NCBI GenBank assembly: GCA_947503835.1
Contig: CANNFM010000002.1
Span: 434,001 to 498,000, forward strand
Source: an uncultured Aquimarina sp.
GTDB lineage: Bacteria; Bacteroidota; Bacteroidia; Flavobacteriales; Flavobacteriaceae
DNA length: 64,000 nt
Direction of reading: 5' to 3'
Below the pieces are notes generated by a model, which made no database searches, was not told where the DNA came from, and saw nothing but the letters and a program-made list of their open reading frames with translations. Shown piece by piece: positions 43,037 through 51,728 of this stretch. The translations under genes were made by a program, and so were the position numbers. Positions within the stretch are counted from its first letter, which is position 1. Each line of letters begins with the position of its first letter.

Positions 43037-45961
43037 TTAATAATCTATCGCTTGGTAAATAGCTCTTTGTATCTCTGATCTTATATCGTTAGAAATTAAT
43101 TTGCGATTTGCCGGATCTGGAAATGTTCGATTGCTTAAAAACACATAAACAATCTCTTCTTCGGGGTCCGCCCAGGTAAAAGTACCCGTGAAACCGCTAT
43201 GTCCAAAACTAGTCATAGATATACACCCACACGTGGGTCCTATATCTCCTAATTGCGGTTTATCAAATCCAACTCCTCTACGCACATCTTTATGGCAATA
43301 ATAGCAGGTATTAAACTCTTGCAAGGTTTGGCTCTTAAAATATTGCCTCCCCCCATAATAACCACCATTAAGATACATTTGCATTATTTTAGTAACATCA
43401 TTAGCATTAGCAAATAATCCTGCATGCCCACCAATACCACCAAACATAGCAGCTCCCTGGTCATGTACATATCCTTGAATAATTTCATTCCTAAAAGCTT
43501 TATCATTTTCTGTTGGTACAATTCTTTTTCTTTTAAATCGTGCCATAGGTAGGTATGATGTATTATTAGCTCCCATAGGTCTATAAAAATGCTGTTGTGT
43601 AAGCGCGTTTAAGGTATTGCCATAGTGGCTTTCAATGTATGCTTTTAACATATAATACGGTAAGTCACTATATTTATAACGGAGTTTTTTACGCAACTCA
43701 CTTTCTTTAATCCTTAACATCAAAGAATCTTTCATATCACTACGCAGGTACAGATTATTAGTTACCTGTATATTAAATTCTTTAGAAAGATTGTTTCTAT
43801 AATATTTTTTATCAGGTTTTTGTGTCAGGGTATCCAATGTTTTTAAATAAAACGGAATCCAAGCCCTTAATTTTGCATAATGAGACAACATTGATCTTAA
43901 TGTTATGTGCTCTTTGTTAGACCCTTTAAAGTCAGGTAGCATATCACCAATTTTAGTGTCAAGAGAAACTATTCCCTTATCTTTCAATTCTATTGTAAGT
44001 GGTAATGTTGCTAATATCTTAGTTAATGATGCCAGGTCATAAATATCCGACCCTTTAACCTTTCGTAGTTTATTATAGGTATGATAGCCATAATTTTTAT
44101 TAAAAATCACTTTCCCTTTTCTAGCAACAATTAATTGTAAACCAGGCGTCATATTTTCTTTTAATGCGCGATCAACAATAGAATCAATTCTTCTAAGTTT
44201 ATAAGAGCTTAGTCCTACACTCTCTGGCAATCCGTATGTTAATCTTTTTAATGACCTCGTTTCAATACCAGTACCTAATGGGAAATCTTCACCCAAACTT
44301 ACCGGAAGTTTTCCTTTAGACTCAATAGCACCAAAAAGTAGCTGAGCTGCTTTTTCCTGAGCAACAACACTATTTTGGTATCCCATCAAAATTCCTTCAA
44401 AATTTGTGGTTGTTAACATATCCAGCATTGCATACGGGCGAGCAAATATATTTAGAACAGTAGTATTAAGCCTTGCTATTTCATAGAGCCAAACCAACTC
44501 TTTATCTTTAAATTTATAATCCTTCCAAGGTGAAGCATTAGATTTATGAAATCCAACAATTACATAATTATAATCACGCAATTTTTCTATCATTTCGCTT
44601 AATTGACTTGCTTTCACCCAATCTACCTGAGTATACTTATTGAGTTGCTCATAAAATGCTTCTCCCGAATCATCCCCCATAGATACATAAGCTACTTTCT
44701 TAAGGTCTAGATTTTTTATTGGCAATGTTGCTCTATCATTTTTTAGTATCGTTAAAGAGTTTTCTACTAAATCATGATGTAGTATTTCATTTTTTATACT
44801 GTTTAGTTCTTCGAAAAGATATGATGTTTCAACAGGCTTATATTTATTGAGACCAGCTTTATATTTAGCCAACAAGATCTTCCTTACGGAATGAGCTAAA
44901 CGTTCCTCTGTTACTACACCAGAATAGTATGCCGAAACTATTTTCTGAGACGCCAAAGGAACATCTTCAGAAATTAACAACACATCATTTCCTGCTAAAA
45001 AAGCTGCTAAGTCAATCTCACCCGGATCTTTAAAATCAGAAGCTCCTTTCATATTTAAAGCATCTGTAAAGATTAAACCTTCAAACTTAAGACTATCCTT
45101 TAACCAGTTGGTCACTACATTTTTTGAAATTGAAGAAGGATACCCTGATCTAGGTTCTAAACTAGGAATATTAAGATGAGCGACCATTACACTAGACAAT
45201 CCTTCATTAATAAGCTTGCGATATGGGTACAATTCTATACTATCTATTCTTTGAGCATTAAAACTAATGGTAGGAAGCGTTTTATGAGAATCACTATCGG
45301 TATCTCCGTGGCCAGGAAAATGTTTTGCACTCGCCAGAACCCCTTCTTTTTGCATTCCTTTCATGAAGGATAAAGCTTTTTGGGTTACCATCTCTTTATC
45401 TTCTCCAAAAGAACGGTTACCAATTATAGGGTTTTTAGGGTTCGTATTTATATCTATCACAGGCGCAAAATTAATATGCACACCTAATCGCTTACAGTGC
45501 CTTGCTATTTGCCTACCGGTTTCCTCTATCAACGTATTATCTTGTATTGCTCCCAGGGTCATATTCCAAGGAAAAGCTTGTGTAGAATCCAATCGCATGG
45601 CTAAACCCCATTCTGCATCCATACCAATCAGTAGCGGTATTTTTGATAGTTCCTGAAACTCATTATTAAGCTTAGCTTGACGTTTGGGTCCTCCTTTAGA
45701 AAAGATTACACCTCCTACATGAAACTCTTCTATAAGTTGTTTTATTTTATCGGTATCTTTTTTAGGTTTTGAAGAAAAAATATCAACCATAAACAGTTGT
45801 CCCACCTTCTCTTTAAGCGTCATTTTATTATAAATGCTATCCACCCAGCGTTTTTGATCATTGTATTCTTCTACATACAAAGGGTTTTGTTGCTGAGCAT
45901 AAACACTAAAATTTATAAGAACAATTATTAAGGATGTATACTTTTTAATTATGTGCCACAC
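43037..45961 (-). CDS. glycoside hydrolase family 3 fused to beta-lactamase-fold domain
   Basis: 974 residues, exported (signal sequence IIVLINFSVYAQQ). The N-terminal GH3 module (about 30-370) has the NagZ motif KHFPGHGDTDSDSH and the nucleophile Asp in IFTDALNMKGAS, so it probably removes N-acetylglucosamine from muropeptides. A middle alpha/beta domain follows (about 380-590). The C-terminal serine beta-lactamase/penicillin-binding fold (about 600-960) has SLTK, YSDLPYY in place of YxN, and HSGFTG. The start is GTG, 7 nt after the upstream gene. In other Bacteroidota this fused form exists; here it sits in an envelope-rich region. Confidence 0.92.
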   Translation of the reverse strand: MWHIIKKYTSLIIVLINFSVYAQQQNPLYVEEYNDQKRWVDSIYNKMTLKEKVGQLFMVDIFSSKPKKDTDKIKQLIEEFHVGGVIFSKGGPKRQAKLNNEFQELSKIPLLIGMDAEWGLAMRLDSTQAFPWNMTLGAIQDNTLIEETGRQIARHCKRLGVHINFAPVIDINTNPKNPIIGNRSFGEDKEMVTQKALSFMKGMQKEGVLASAKHFPGHGDTDSDSHKTLPTISFNAQRIDSIELYPYRKLINEGLSSVMVAHLNIPSLEPRSGYPSSISKNVVTNWLKDSLKFEGLIFTDALNMKGASDFKDPGEIDLAAFLAGNDVLLISEDVPLASQKIVSAYYSGVVTEERLAHSVRKILLAKYKAGLNKYKPVETSYLFEELNSIKNEILHHDLVENSLTILKNDRATLPIKNLDLKKVAYVSMGDDSGEAFYEQLNKYTQVDWVKASQLSEMIEKLRDYNYVIVGFHKSNASPWKDYKFKDKELVWLYEIARLNTTVLNIFARPYAMLDMLTTTNFEGILMGYQNSVVAQEKAAQLLFGAIESKGKLPVSLGEDFPLGTGIETRSLKRLTYGLPESVGLSSYKLRRIDSIVDRALKENMTPGLQLIVARKGKVIFNKNYGYHTYNKLRKVKGSDIYDLASLTKILATLPLTIELKDKGIVSLDTKIGDMLPDFKGSNKEHITLRSMLSHYAKLRAWIPFYLKTLDTLTQKPDKKYYRNNLSKEFNIQVTNNLYLRSDMKDSLMLRIKESELRKKLRYKYSDLPYYMLKAYIESHYGNTLNALTQQHFYRPMGANNTSYLPMARFKRKRIVPTENDKAFRNEIIQGYVHDQGAAMFGGIGGHAGLFANANDVTKIMQMYLNGGYYGGRQYFKSQTLQEFNTCYYCHKDVRRGVGFDKPQLGDIGPTCGCISMTSFGHSGFTGTFTWADPEEEIVYVFLSNRTFPDPANRKLISNDIRSEIQRAIYQAIDY

Positions 45962-45968
45962 AAAAATC

Positions 45969-46454
45969 TTAATTTAAAAAACGATTATGCCAACTATCTT
46001 TTGCGGGTACTTCCCAATTGGTAAGATATTCGGCAATATTAGTAACTAGGTTATTAAAAACAATAGTATTTGGGGATACTGATCGGTTTTTTGCCATTTT
46101 CTTAAAATCTGCAAGAGTTTTATAGGCTACAAACTCTCCTTGCTTATAAGAAACATTCATTTTATCCATTAGATCCACATCATATGCCTTTTCTAATTCT
46201 TGAATAAAATGTACCGATGCATCAATTGAGCAGCCTGTAGCAGCATTTAAACCTTGATCCAATCCAATGGTTATAAATCTTTTATATTTTATTTCATATC
46301 CTGCTTTTAGATCAGCACCATGTGCTGTCCATTGCGTTATGAATTCATCCAATTTTTGTTTAATTTCTTCTAATTCATCTACAGAGAATGATCTATTCGC
46401 CTGATAAATCCAAACTCTAGATGTTTCGGGAAGGTCACTAAAATCTACCAACAT
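45969..46454 (-). CDS. conserved Bacteroidota protein often named ABC transporter ATPase (no P-loop)
   Basis: 161 residues, cytoplasmic. Conserved blocks are SRVWIYQANRSFS, WTAHGADLKAGYEIKYKRFI, GLDQGLNAATGCSIDASVHFI and NNLVTNIAEYL. There is no Walker A, Walker B or ABC signature, so the widespread label ABC transporter ATPase cannot be right on sequence grounds. Cys/His/Asp in AATGCSIDASV could be functional. It precedes the GH3 gene by 7 nt and is probably cotranscribed with it. Confidence 0.85.
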   Translation of the reverse strand: MLVDFSDLPETSRVWIYQANRSFSVDELEEIKQKLDEFITQWTAHGADLKAGYEIKYKRFITIGLDQGLNAATGCSIDASVHFIQELEKAYDVDLMDKMNVSYKQGEFVAYKTLADFKKMAKNRSVSPNTIVFNNLVTNIAEYLTNWEVPAKDSWHNRFLN

Positions 46455-46516
46455 TATCTATCCTTTTTACTTTTTACTAAAATAACAAAAACTATCTCTA
46501 ATTTCTCATATAAAAA

Positions 46517-46545
46517 AGAGTTAATATGAACAACATATTAACTCT
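46517..46545 (-). terminator. terminator after the CCG-domain oxidoreductase gene
   Basis: Arms AGAGTTAATATG (46517-46528) and CATATTAACTCT (46534-46545) pair perfectly; on the minus strand the stem is followed by TTTTTTATATG. It lies 31 nt past the stop. Confidence 0.85.
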
Positions 46546-46575
46546 GATTAAATTGTATGTACCTAAGGAAAAAAT

Positions 46576-47367
46576 CTATAAGTCTTGAGCATTGGCAATT
46601 AATTCTGCCACATCTAACACTTCGATACTATCCTCTTTTTCTTTACTTTTAACTCCATCTGTCATCATCGTATTACAAAAAGGGCATCCTGCCGCAATGA
46701 TATCGGGCTTAGTCTCCAGAGCATCTTCGGTTCTTTCTATATTTACATCTTTATTTCCTGGTTCTGGTTCTTTAAACATTTGCGCTCCTCCTGCACCACA
46801 ACATAAGCCATTTTTCTTACATCGTTTCATTTCGATCAATTCTACTTCTAATTTTTTTAGCAGATCTCTCGGGGCTTCATAGACATTATTAGCTCTACCC
46901 AGATAGCAGGGGTCATGAAATGTAATTCGTTTGCCTTTAAATTTACCTCCTGTAACAGTCAGTCTACCTTCATCCAAAAGAGATTTAAGAAATTGTGTAT
47001 GATGCATCACTTCGTAGTCTCCTCCTAAAGCAGGATATTCGTTTTTAAGTGTATTAAAACAGTGAGGACAGGCGGTAACTACTTTTTTAATTTCATATGC
47101 ATTCATCACTTCTACATTGGTAACTGCTTGCATCTGAAATAAAAACTCATTACCTGCTCTCTTAGCAGGATCACCTGTACAACTTTCTTCTGTTCCTAAA
47201 ACAGCAAAGTCGACTTTAGCATTATGCAATAATTTAACAAAAGCCTTTGTAATTTTTTTAGCTCTATCATCAAAACTACCAGCACAACCCACCCAAAATA
47301 AAACCTCAGGCTTTTTGCCTTCAGCCATATACTCTGCCATTGTTGGCACCTTTACTGTTTCGCTCAT
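46576..47367 (-). CDS. CCG-domain iron-sulfur protein (heterodisulfide reductase B-like)
   Basis: 263 residues with two Cys-rich CCG domains: FWVGCAGSFDD with EESCTGDPAKR and CPHC, then HDPCYLGRANN, KKNGLCCGAGGAQMF and GCPFCNTMM. Such domains bind an unusual 4Fe-4S cluster in HdrB, LutA and GlpC. With the membrane 4Fe-4S protein encoded upstream (47927-49252) it probably forms a membrane-associated oxidoreductase handling electrons from a soluble donor. A HAD-like gene separates the two. Electron donor unknown. Confidence 0.92.
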   Translation of the reverse strand: MSETVKVPTMAEYMAEGKKPEVLFWVGCAGSFDDRAKKITKAFVKLLHNAKVDFAVLGTEESCTGDPAKRAGNEFLFQMQAVTNVEVMNAYEIKKVVTACPHCFNTLKNEYPALGGDYEVMHHTQFLKSLLDEGRLTVTGGKFKGKRITFHDPCYLGRANNVYEAPRDLLKKLEVELIEMKRCKKNGLCCGAGGAQMFKEPEPGNKDVNIERTEDALETKPDIIAAGCPFCNTMMTDGVKSKEKEDSIEVLDVAELIANAQDL

Positions 47368-47426
47368 ACGTAATTTTTTATATTTCTTAGTTTTAAAACT
47401 TAAGGTCCTTAAAATACAACCTTTAG

Positions 47427-47873
47427 TTAATCGTGTTTTCCATCATCAAAAACCTCGATAGTAACCACTCTTTCTACTAGTTCTGTAAATTTACCTGTAT
47501 AACGGGTAGCTTTGACTAAGTGATTATCGATCCAGTGATAATTTCCTCCTCTTGGTTTACCCATTAGAAGACTATGATATTTAAACCCGTGAGTTTTCAA
47601 CCAAGTTTCGGTTACTTCTCGATGATCTTCGGTTCTAGAGGTAAAGAAACATATAATATGTCCTTCATCGAACCATTTATTTAGCGTTATCAATGCATCG
47701 GGGAAAGGCTCACAAGTAACCATTCGTTCTGGCTCTTCATTGGGTACATCTTCGGTAATAGTACCATCGATATCAATTAGATAATTCTTAATACCTTCTG
47801 GTAACACAGGACTTATATGCTCTCCTGCTTCTACTTTGTCATGCAATAACTTTTCTACTTCTTCCTTCTTCAT
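47427..47873 (-). CDS. HAD-like phosphatase-fold protein
   Basis: 148 residues. HAD motif I is YLIDIDGTITED (DxDGT), motif II ICFFTSRTEDHREVTETWLKTHG, and a late NYHWIDNHL takes the place of motif III/IV. Relatives in Flavobacteria are sometimes called phosphoheptose isomerase, which the sequence does not support. It could be a phosphatase on a small substrate. It lies between two iron-sulfur protein genes with gaps of 53-59 nt, so probably the same operon. Confidence 0.85.
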   Translation of the reverse strand: MKKEEVEKLLHDKVEAGEHISPVLPEGIKNYLIDIDGTITEDVPNEEPERMVTCEPFPDALITLNKWFDEGHIICFFTSRTEDHREVTETWLKTHGFKYHSLLMGKPRGGNYHWIDNHLVKATRYTGKFTELVERVVTIEVFDDGKHD

Positions 47874-47926
47874 AACTTCTAATTTCTCTTAATTTATAGG
47901 TTTAATGGTTAATAATTGGTTTAAGC

Positions 47927-49252
47927 TTATTCATTACTCCAGTTTAATCGGTCCATTTGGTTAAATGGCCAAGGAGCTCCGTTATTTTCTATATTAGACA
48001 TCATATTATTTAAATCGGTAGGAGCTGCACTTTCTTCCATTACCAAATAACGTCTCATATCAATTATAATGGATAACGGACTAATACTTACCGGGCAAGC
48101 TTCTACACAGGCATTACAACTTGTACATGCCCATAATTCTTCTGGTGTGATATAATCATTTAGCAGTTGCTTACCATCCTCTACAAAACTACCGTTCTTG
48201 TCTATATTATCTCCTACTTCTTTTAGACGATCTCTGGTGTCCATCATTATTTTACGAGGAGAAAGTTTCTTTCCTGTCTGGTTTGCGGGACATTCACTGG
48301 TACAACGCCCACACTCTGTACATGTATATGCATTAAGTAATTGTGCCCAATTAAGATCCATAACATCTGAAGCCCCAAATTTTTCTGGCTCTCCTTCCTC
48401 TTGATCCTCTGCAGGAGCAGCAAAAGGGTCTGCACTCGGATCCATCATTAATTTAACTTCGTTGGTTACGGCTTCAAGATTATCCAATTCTCCTTTAGGC
48501 TTTAGATCTCCATAATAGGTGTTCGGAAATGCCAACAGGATATGCAAGTGCTTTGAGAAATATAGATAATTCAAAAACACTAAAATCCCCAAAATATGCA
48601 ACCACCATGCTGATCTTTCGAGAAGAAACAGGCTTCCTTCTGACATACCATTAAAAAGTGGTGAAATAAATTGGCTTACAGGATATGCTCCTGCTTTGAT
48701 ATAATGATCAGCTCCTAATTCCTGCAACTGTAAATCTGCGGCATTCATAACTAAGAATAAAGTCATCAAAACCATTTCAAAATAAAGGATCAAGTTTCCA
48801 TCGTTCTTAGGCCAACCTTTCATCTCTGGATTCCAAAAACGTTTTAGTTTAATTACGTTACGACGCGTCCAAAATAAAACTACACCTACAAATACGAGTA
48901 ATGCTAAGATTTCAAAAGACGCTATTAAAAAATCATAGAACCCTCCCAGGAAAGCAAAAATTCTATGTGTTCCGAAAATACCATCAATAATAATCTCTAG
49001 AACTTCGATATTAATAATTATAAAACCCAAATACACTACAATGTGCAATATCCCAGCAACAGGACGTCTTACCATTTTAGACTGCCCTAGAGCTATCATT
49101 GCCATATTTTTAAATCTCTCTCCTTTATTATCAGATCGATCCACATCTTTACCCAATCGAATATTACGAATGACTTTACGGATGTTTTTTGTAAAATATC
49201 CAATACCGGCTACTAAAACAATTACAAATAGGATATTAGGTATATATTGCAT
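47927..49252 (-). CDS. membrane-bound 4Fe-4S oxidoreductase (HdrC/E-like)
   Basis: 441 residues. Five or six membrane helices in the first 250 residues (NILFVIVLVAGIGYF at the start; several His residues such as HIVVYLGF and HILGILVF could ligate heme b). Then a cytoplasmic 4Fe-4S domain with two full clusters: CTECGRCTSECP and CTSCNACVEACP. The layout is that of a heme-b membrane anchor fused to an HdrC-like ferredoxin, matching the CCG protein downstream. Probably passes electrons to or from the quinone pool; heme binding is inference. Confidence 0.92.
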   Translation of the reverse strand: MQYIPNILFVIVLVAGIGYFTKNIRKVIRNIRLGKDVDRSDNKGERFKNMAMIALGQSKMVRRPVAGILHIVVYLGFIIINIEVLEIIIDGIFGTHRIFAFLGGFYDFLIASFEILALLVFVGVVLFWTRRNVIKLKRFWNPEMKGWPKNDGNLILYFEMVLMTLFLVMNAADLQLQELGADHYIKAGAYPVSQFISPLFNGMSEGSLFLLERSAWWLHILGILVFLNYLYFSKHLHILLAFPNTYYGDLKPKGELDNLEAVTNEVKLMMDPSADPFAAPAEDQEEGEPEKFGASDVMDLNWAQLLNAYTCTECGRCTSECPANQTGKKLSPRKIMMDTRDRLKEVGDNIDKNGSFVEDGKQLLNDYITPEELWACTSCNACVEACPVSISPLSIIIDMRRYLVMEESAAPTDLNNMMSNIENNGAPWPFNQMDRLNWSNE

Positions 49253-49257
49253 AATCT

Positions 49258-50208
49258 TTAATTTATTGAGTCTGTTGGTTGTTGATATGGCTTATTCTTT
49301 TTTCCGAATACAGATACATTTATATATCGTGTTGGATTTAATCTCAAATCCTGAAGTAACAGCTCTAATTCTTTACTGGTTTTTTCTAGATTATCATAAA
49401 GCTTATCATCTTTGAGCAACTTTCCTGCGGTGCCTTTACCCGAATTTAAATCTTTCGAAATCTTTTCAAAATTAGAGAGCACAACTCGTAGCTCTTTTCC
49501 AATTTGTTTAACATTGATCTGAGATAAAGAATCTGATACTTTATTTAGCTTTGTCGAAATTTCATCGGCATTCGAAAATGCTCGATTTAGTTTTTCCTCA
49601 TTATTAGCCATTAAGTTATTCAATCTAATCGAGGTCCCTTTGAATTGTCTAATACTAATACTCAAATCCTTAAAAATAGAATTAAGATTGTTTTTATTAT
49701 CAACATTTAGAATACCGTTGACCGAAGTTAATAATGTGTCGGCATCTGTAATAGCTGCTTCAAGTTTTTCTTGCAAAGGTGTTAACCTGTCATTCACCAA
49801 TTCTAATAAACCAGCCTCTATTCTTCCTGGCAAAGTATCATTGTCCTTAGCTTCCAGGCCTTGTTCATATTTTGGGATGATAGCCAATGATTTTCCTCCA
49901 ATTAATCCCCCTCCATAAACTTTTGCTTCACTATTCCTTGAAAAAGAGAAATCACTATCTACGTTAAACTCTACAACTAAGTTACCTTCAGTATCTGCAA
50001 AATTAATACTCACAACCTGTCCTACCACCAAACCGTTTATGGTAACGGGTGAAGAAGGGATTAGGCCTTCTACATTATCATACACTGCATAAAGCGTTCG
50101 ATCGTTCTCTAAGAGATTTTTTCCCTTCAAAAAACTATATCCAAAAATTAAAAGTGCAATAGCACAAATAGCTAATATCCCTGTCTTGACTTCTCGAGTA
50201 AATTTCAA
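49258..50208 (-). CDS. MlaD/MCE domain lipid-transport protein
   Basis: 316 residues. One N-terminal membrane helix (about 10-28; TGILAICAIALLIFGYSFL) then an MCE domain (about 38-115: LYAVYDNVEGLIPSSPVTINGLVVGQV) and a long helical tail with coiled-coil character (about 145-290). MCE proteins form hexamers bridging inner membrane and periplasm for phospholipid traffic. Start is TTG at 50208; no better in-frame ATG is seen before the helix. It stands between the amidase and the oxidoreductase on the same strand; MlaE and MlaF are not adjacent. Confidence 0.93.
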   Translation of the reverse strand: MKFTREVKTGILAICAIALLIFGYSFLKGKNLLENDRTLYAVYDNVEGLIPSSPVTINGLVVGQVVSINFADTEGNLVVEFNVDSDFSFSRNSEAKVYGGGLIGGKSLAIIPKYEQGLEAKDNDTLPGRIEAGLLELVNDRLTPLQEKLEAAITDADTLLTSVNGILNVDNKNNLNSIFKDLSISIRQFKGTSIRLNNLMANNEEKLNRAFSNADEISTKLNKVSDSLSQINVKQIGKELRVVLSNFEKISKDLNSGKGTAGKLLKDDKLYDNLEKTSKELELLLQDLRLNPTRYINVSVFGKKNKPYQQPTDSIN

Positions 50209-50295
50209 AGTAGTTTAAATTTTAAGACACAAATTTAGAATAAAAAATACATTTCTACTGATTATTCTTTAATGAATTATCAGTATTTATTTAGA

Positions 50296-51423
50296 TTAAT
50301 TCGAAGATGTGCTCGCTTTTAGAGCATCTGTTAACGGAATTGATTCATTATTACGAAAAGCAACAACAAAACTAGAATCAAATCCTTTACCCACTGCAAT
50401 TTCCTTTAATTCTTGTATTAAAGTATAATTTGGTGTGCTTCCGAAGTAGTATTTATACAGATCACCTGTTTTGGTTTTTGATAATTGATCCAAGCCATTA
50501 AAATTAAAAGACTGAAGCTCTATATCGGTAGACCCTGCAGCAATTTGCACTTTAAAAGTCACATCCTGATACACCTTATCTCCTTCCATTTTTGCTGTTA
50601 GAGTCCCTACCTCTTGCGGAGTCTCTGCTTTTGGAACATAGTATATGGCATCAAGACTCTCTTTATAATCTATAACTGAGGTGGTAATAGATTTTGCCAT
50701 ATCATCTTGTCCTTTCTTAGAGTTAAGATATTTTCCTTCATTATTATTAGTTAGAAAACCTAGCTCTATAAGAACACTCGGCATATACGTTTGATGTAAC
50801 ACTACAAAACCAGCTTGTTTAACTCCTCTGCTCTTTCTTTCTAAGGTTTTTTTGAATCGGTTTTGTACAAAACTTGCTAGAGTAAGGCTTTGATCCAAAT
50901 ACTCTTCTTGCATCAGGGTTAGTCCAATTATAGACTCTGGAGAATTAGGATCAAATCCATCATAGTTAGCTTCGTAATTATCCTCCAGAAGAATTACCGA
51001 GTTTTCATTTTTAGCTACATTAAAATTTTCATCATTGGCATGTAATCCCAGAACAAAGGTTTCTGTACCATAGGCCTGCGATCGATGAGAGTTACAATGC
51101 ACAGAGACAAAAAGGTCTGCATTTGCCTTATTCGCAATTCGTCCTCTCTCGTGTAACTCTATAAATTCGTCTGTCTTACGGGTATAGACCACTTTAAATC
51201 TTGGATCTTTTTCTAGTGTGGCACCTACAGATAGAACTACATTAAGTGCTATTTCTTTTTCCTTATATCCATTCCCTCTATTTCCAGAATCATGTCCGCC
51301 ATGTCCTGCATCTAAAACCACCACAAACCTGTCATTTTCTTGCGAAAAAACAGATGTATTAAATGCTGGTACTATAAAAATTAAGACTCCCAGTACAATA
51401 CTATATCCAATATTTTGTTTCAT
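50296..51423 (-). CDS. N-acetylmuramoyl-L-alanine amidase (Amidase_3)
   Basis: 375 residues with signal peptide. The amidase_3 domain (about 33-245) has the zinc ligands in VVLDAGHGGHDSG, the Glu in GYKEKEIAL, the second His in SVHCNSH, and the catalytic Glu in VLIELGFLTN. It cleaves the peptide from MurNAc in cell separation. The C-terminal part (about 280-370; VKVQIAAGSTDIEL-like pattern, here FKVQIAAGSTDIEL...YYFGSTPNYTLIQEL) looks like a SPOR peptidoglycan-binding domain. Divergent from lptD. Confidence 0.95.
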   Translation of the reverse strand: MKQNIGYSIVLGVLIFIVPAFNTSVFSQENDRFVVVLDAGHGGHDSGNRGNGYKEKEIALNVVLSVGATLEKDPRFKVVYTRKTDEFIELHERGRIANKANADLFVSVHCNSHRSQAYGTETFVLGLHANDENFNVAKNENSVILLEDNYEANYDGFDPNSPESIIGLTLMQEEYLDQSLTLASFVQNRFKKTLERKSRGVKQAGFVVLHQTYMPSVLIELGFLTNNNEGKYLNSKKGQDDMAKSITTSVIDYKESLDAIYYVPKAETPQEVGTLTAKMEGDKVYQDVTFKVQIAAGSTDIELQSFNFNGLDQLSKTKTGDLYKYYFGSTPNYTLIQELKEIAVGKGFDSSFVVAFRNNESIPLTDALKASTSSN

Positions 51424-51720
51424 GCGCTCATTCTATTTTCTTCCAATAATCTCCTGGAAATACTATCTATTAAAACAATTATCACTTTTTTTAGTTTATA
51501 ATTGTGTTTAATAGCATTGAAACCATCAATTACAAATAATTTATCCATTAATTTGAAACATTCCCTTTTAGTTTCAGTATTTAATAATAACTTAAAAATA
51601 TAAAGATTATGATTCATAAAATAAATTCATATTCTCTTAGTTTAAATGGCTTTAGAGATGTGTTGTTGACATATTTTTTTATTTTTTTATCAATTGCAAT
51701 CTAAGCACAAAAAATATATG

Positions 51721-51728
51721 TAATTTTG
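51721..51728 (+). promoter_or_regulatory. possible -7 element of lptD
   Basis: TAATTTTG matches TAnnTTTG exactly, but the nearest upstream TTG (51694-51696) is 24 nt away, longer than the usual 19-21. It overlaps the TTG proposed as start codon of lptD (51726-51728), so either this box or that start is wrong. Confidence 0.3.

Noticed and set aside
47427..47873. Naming the HAD-like protein phosphoheptose isomerase
   Set aside because: It has HAD motifs (DIDGT) and none of the SIS-domain features of a GmhA-type isomerase.
51420..51617. 65-codon minus-strand frame overlapping the amidase start by 4 nt
   Set aside because: The sequence has no recognisable domain, and the frame sits in the AT-rich divergent promoter region of lptD and the amidase.
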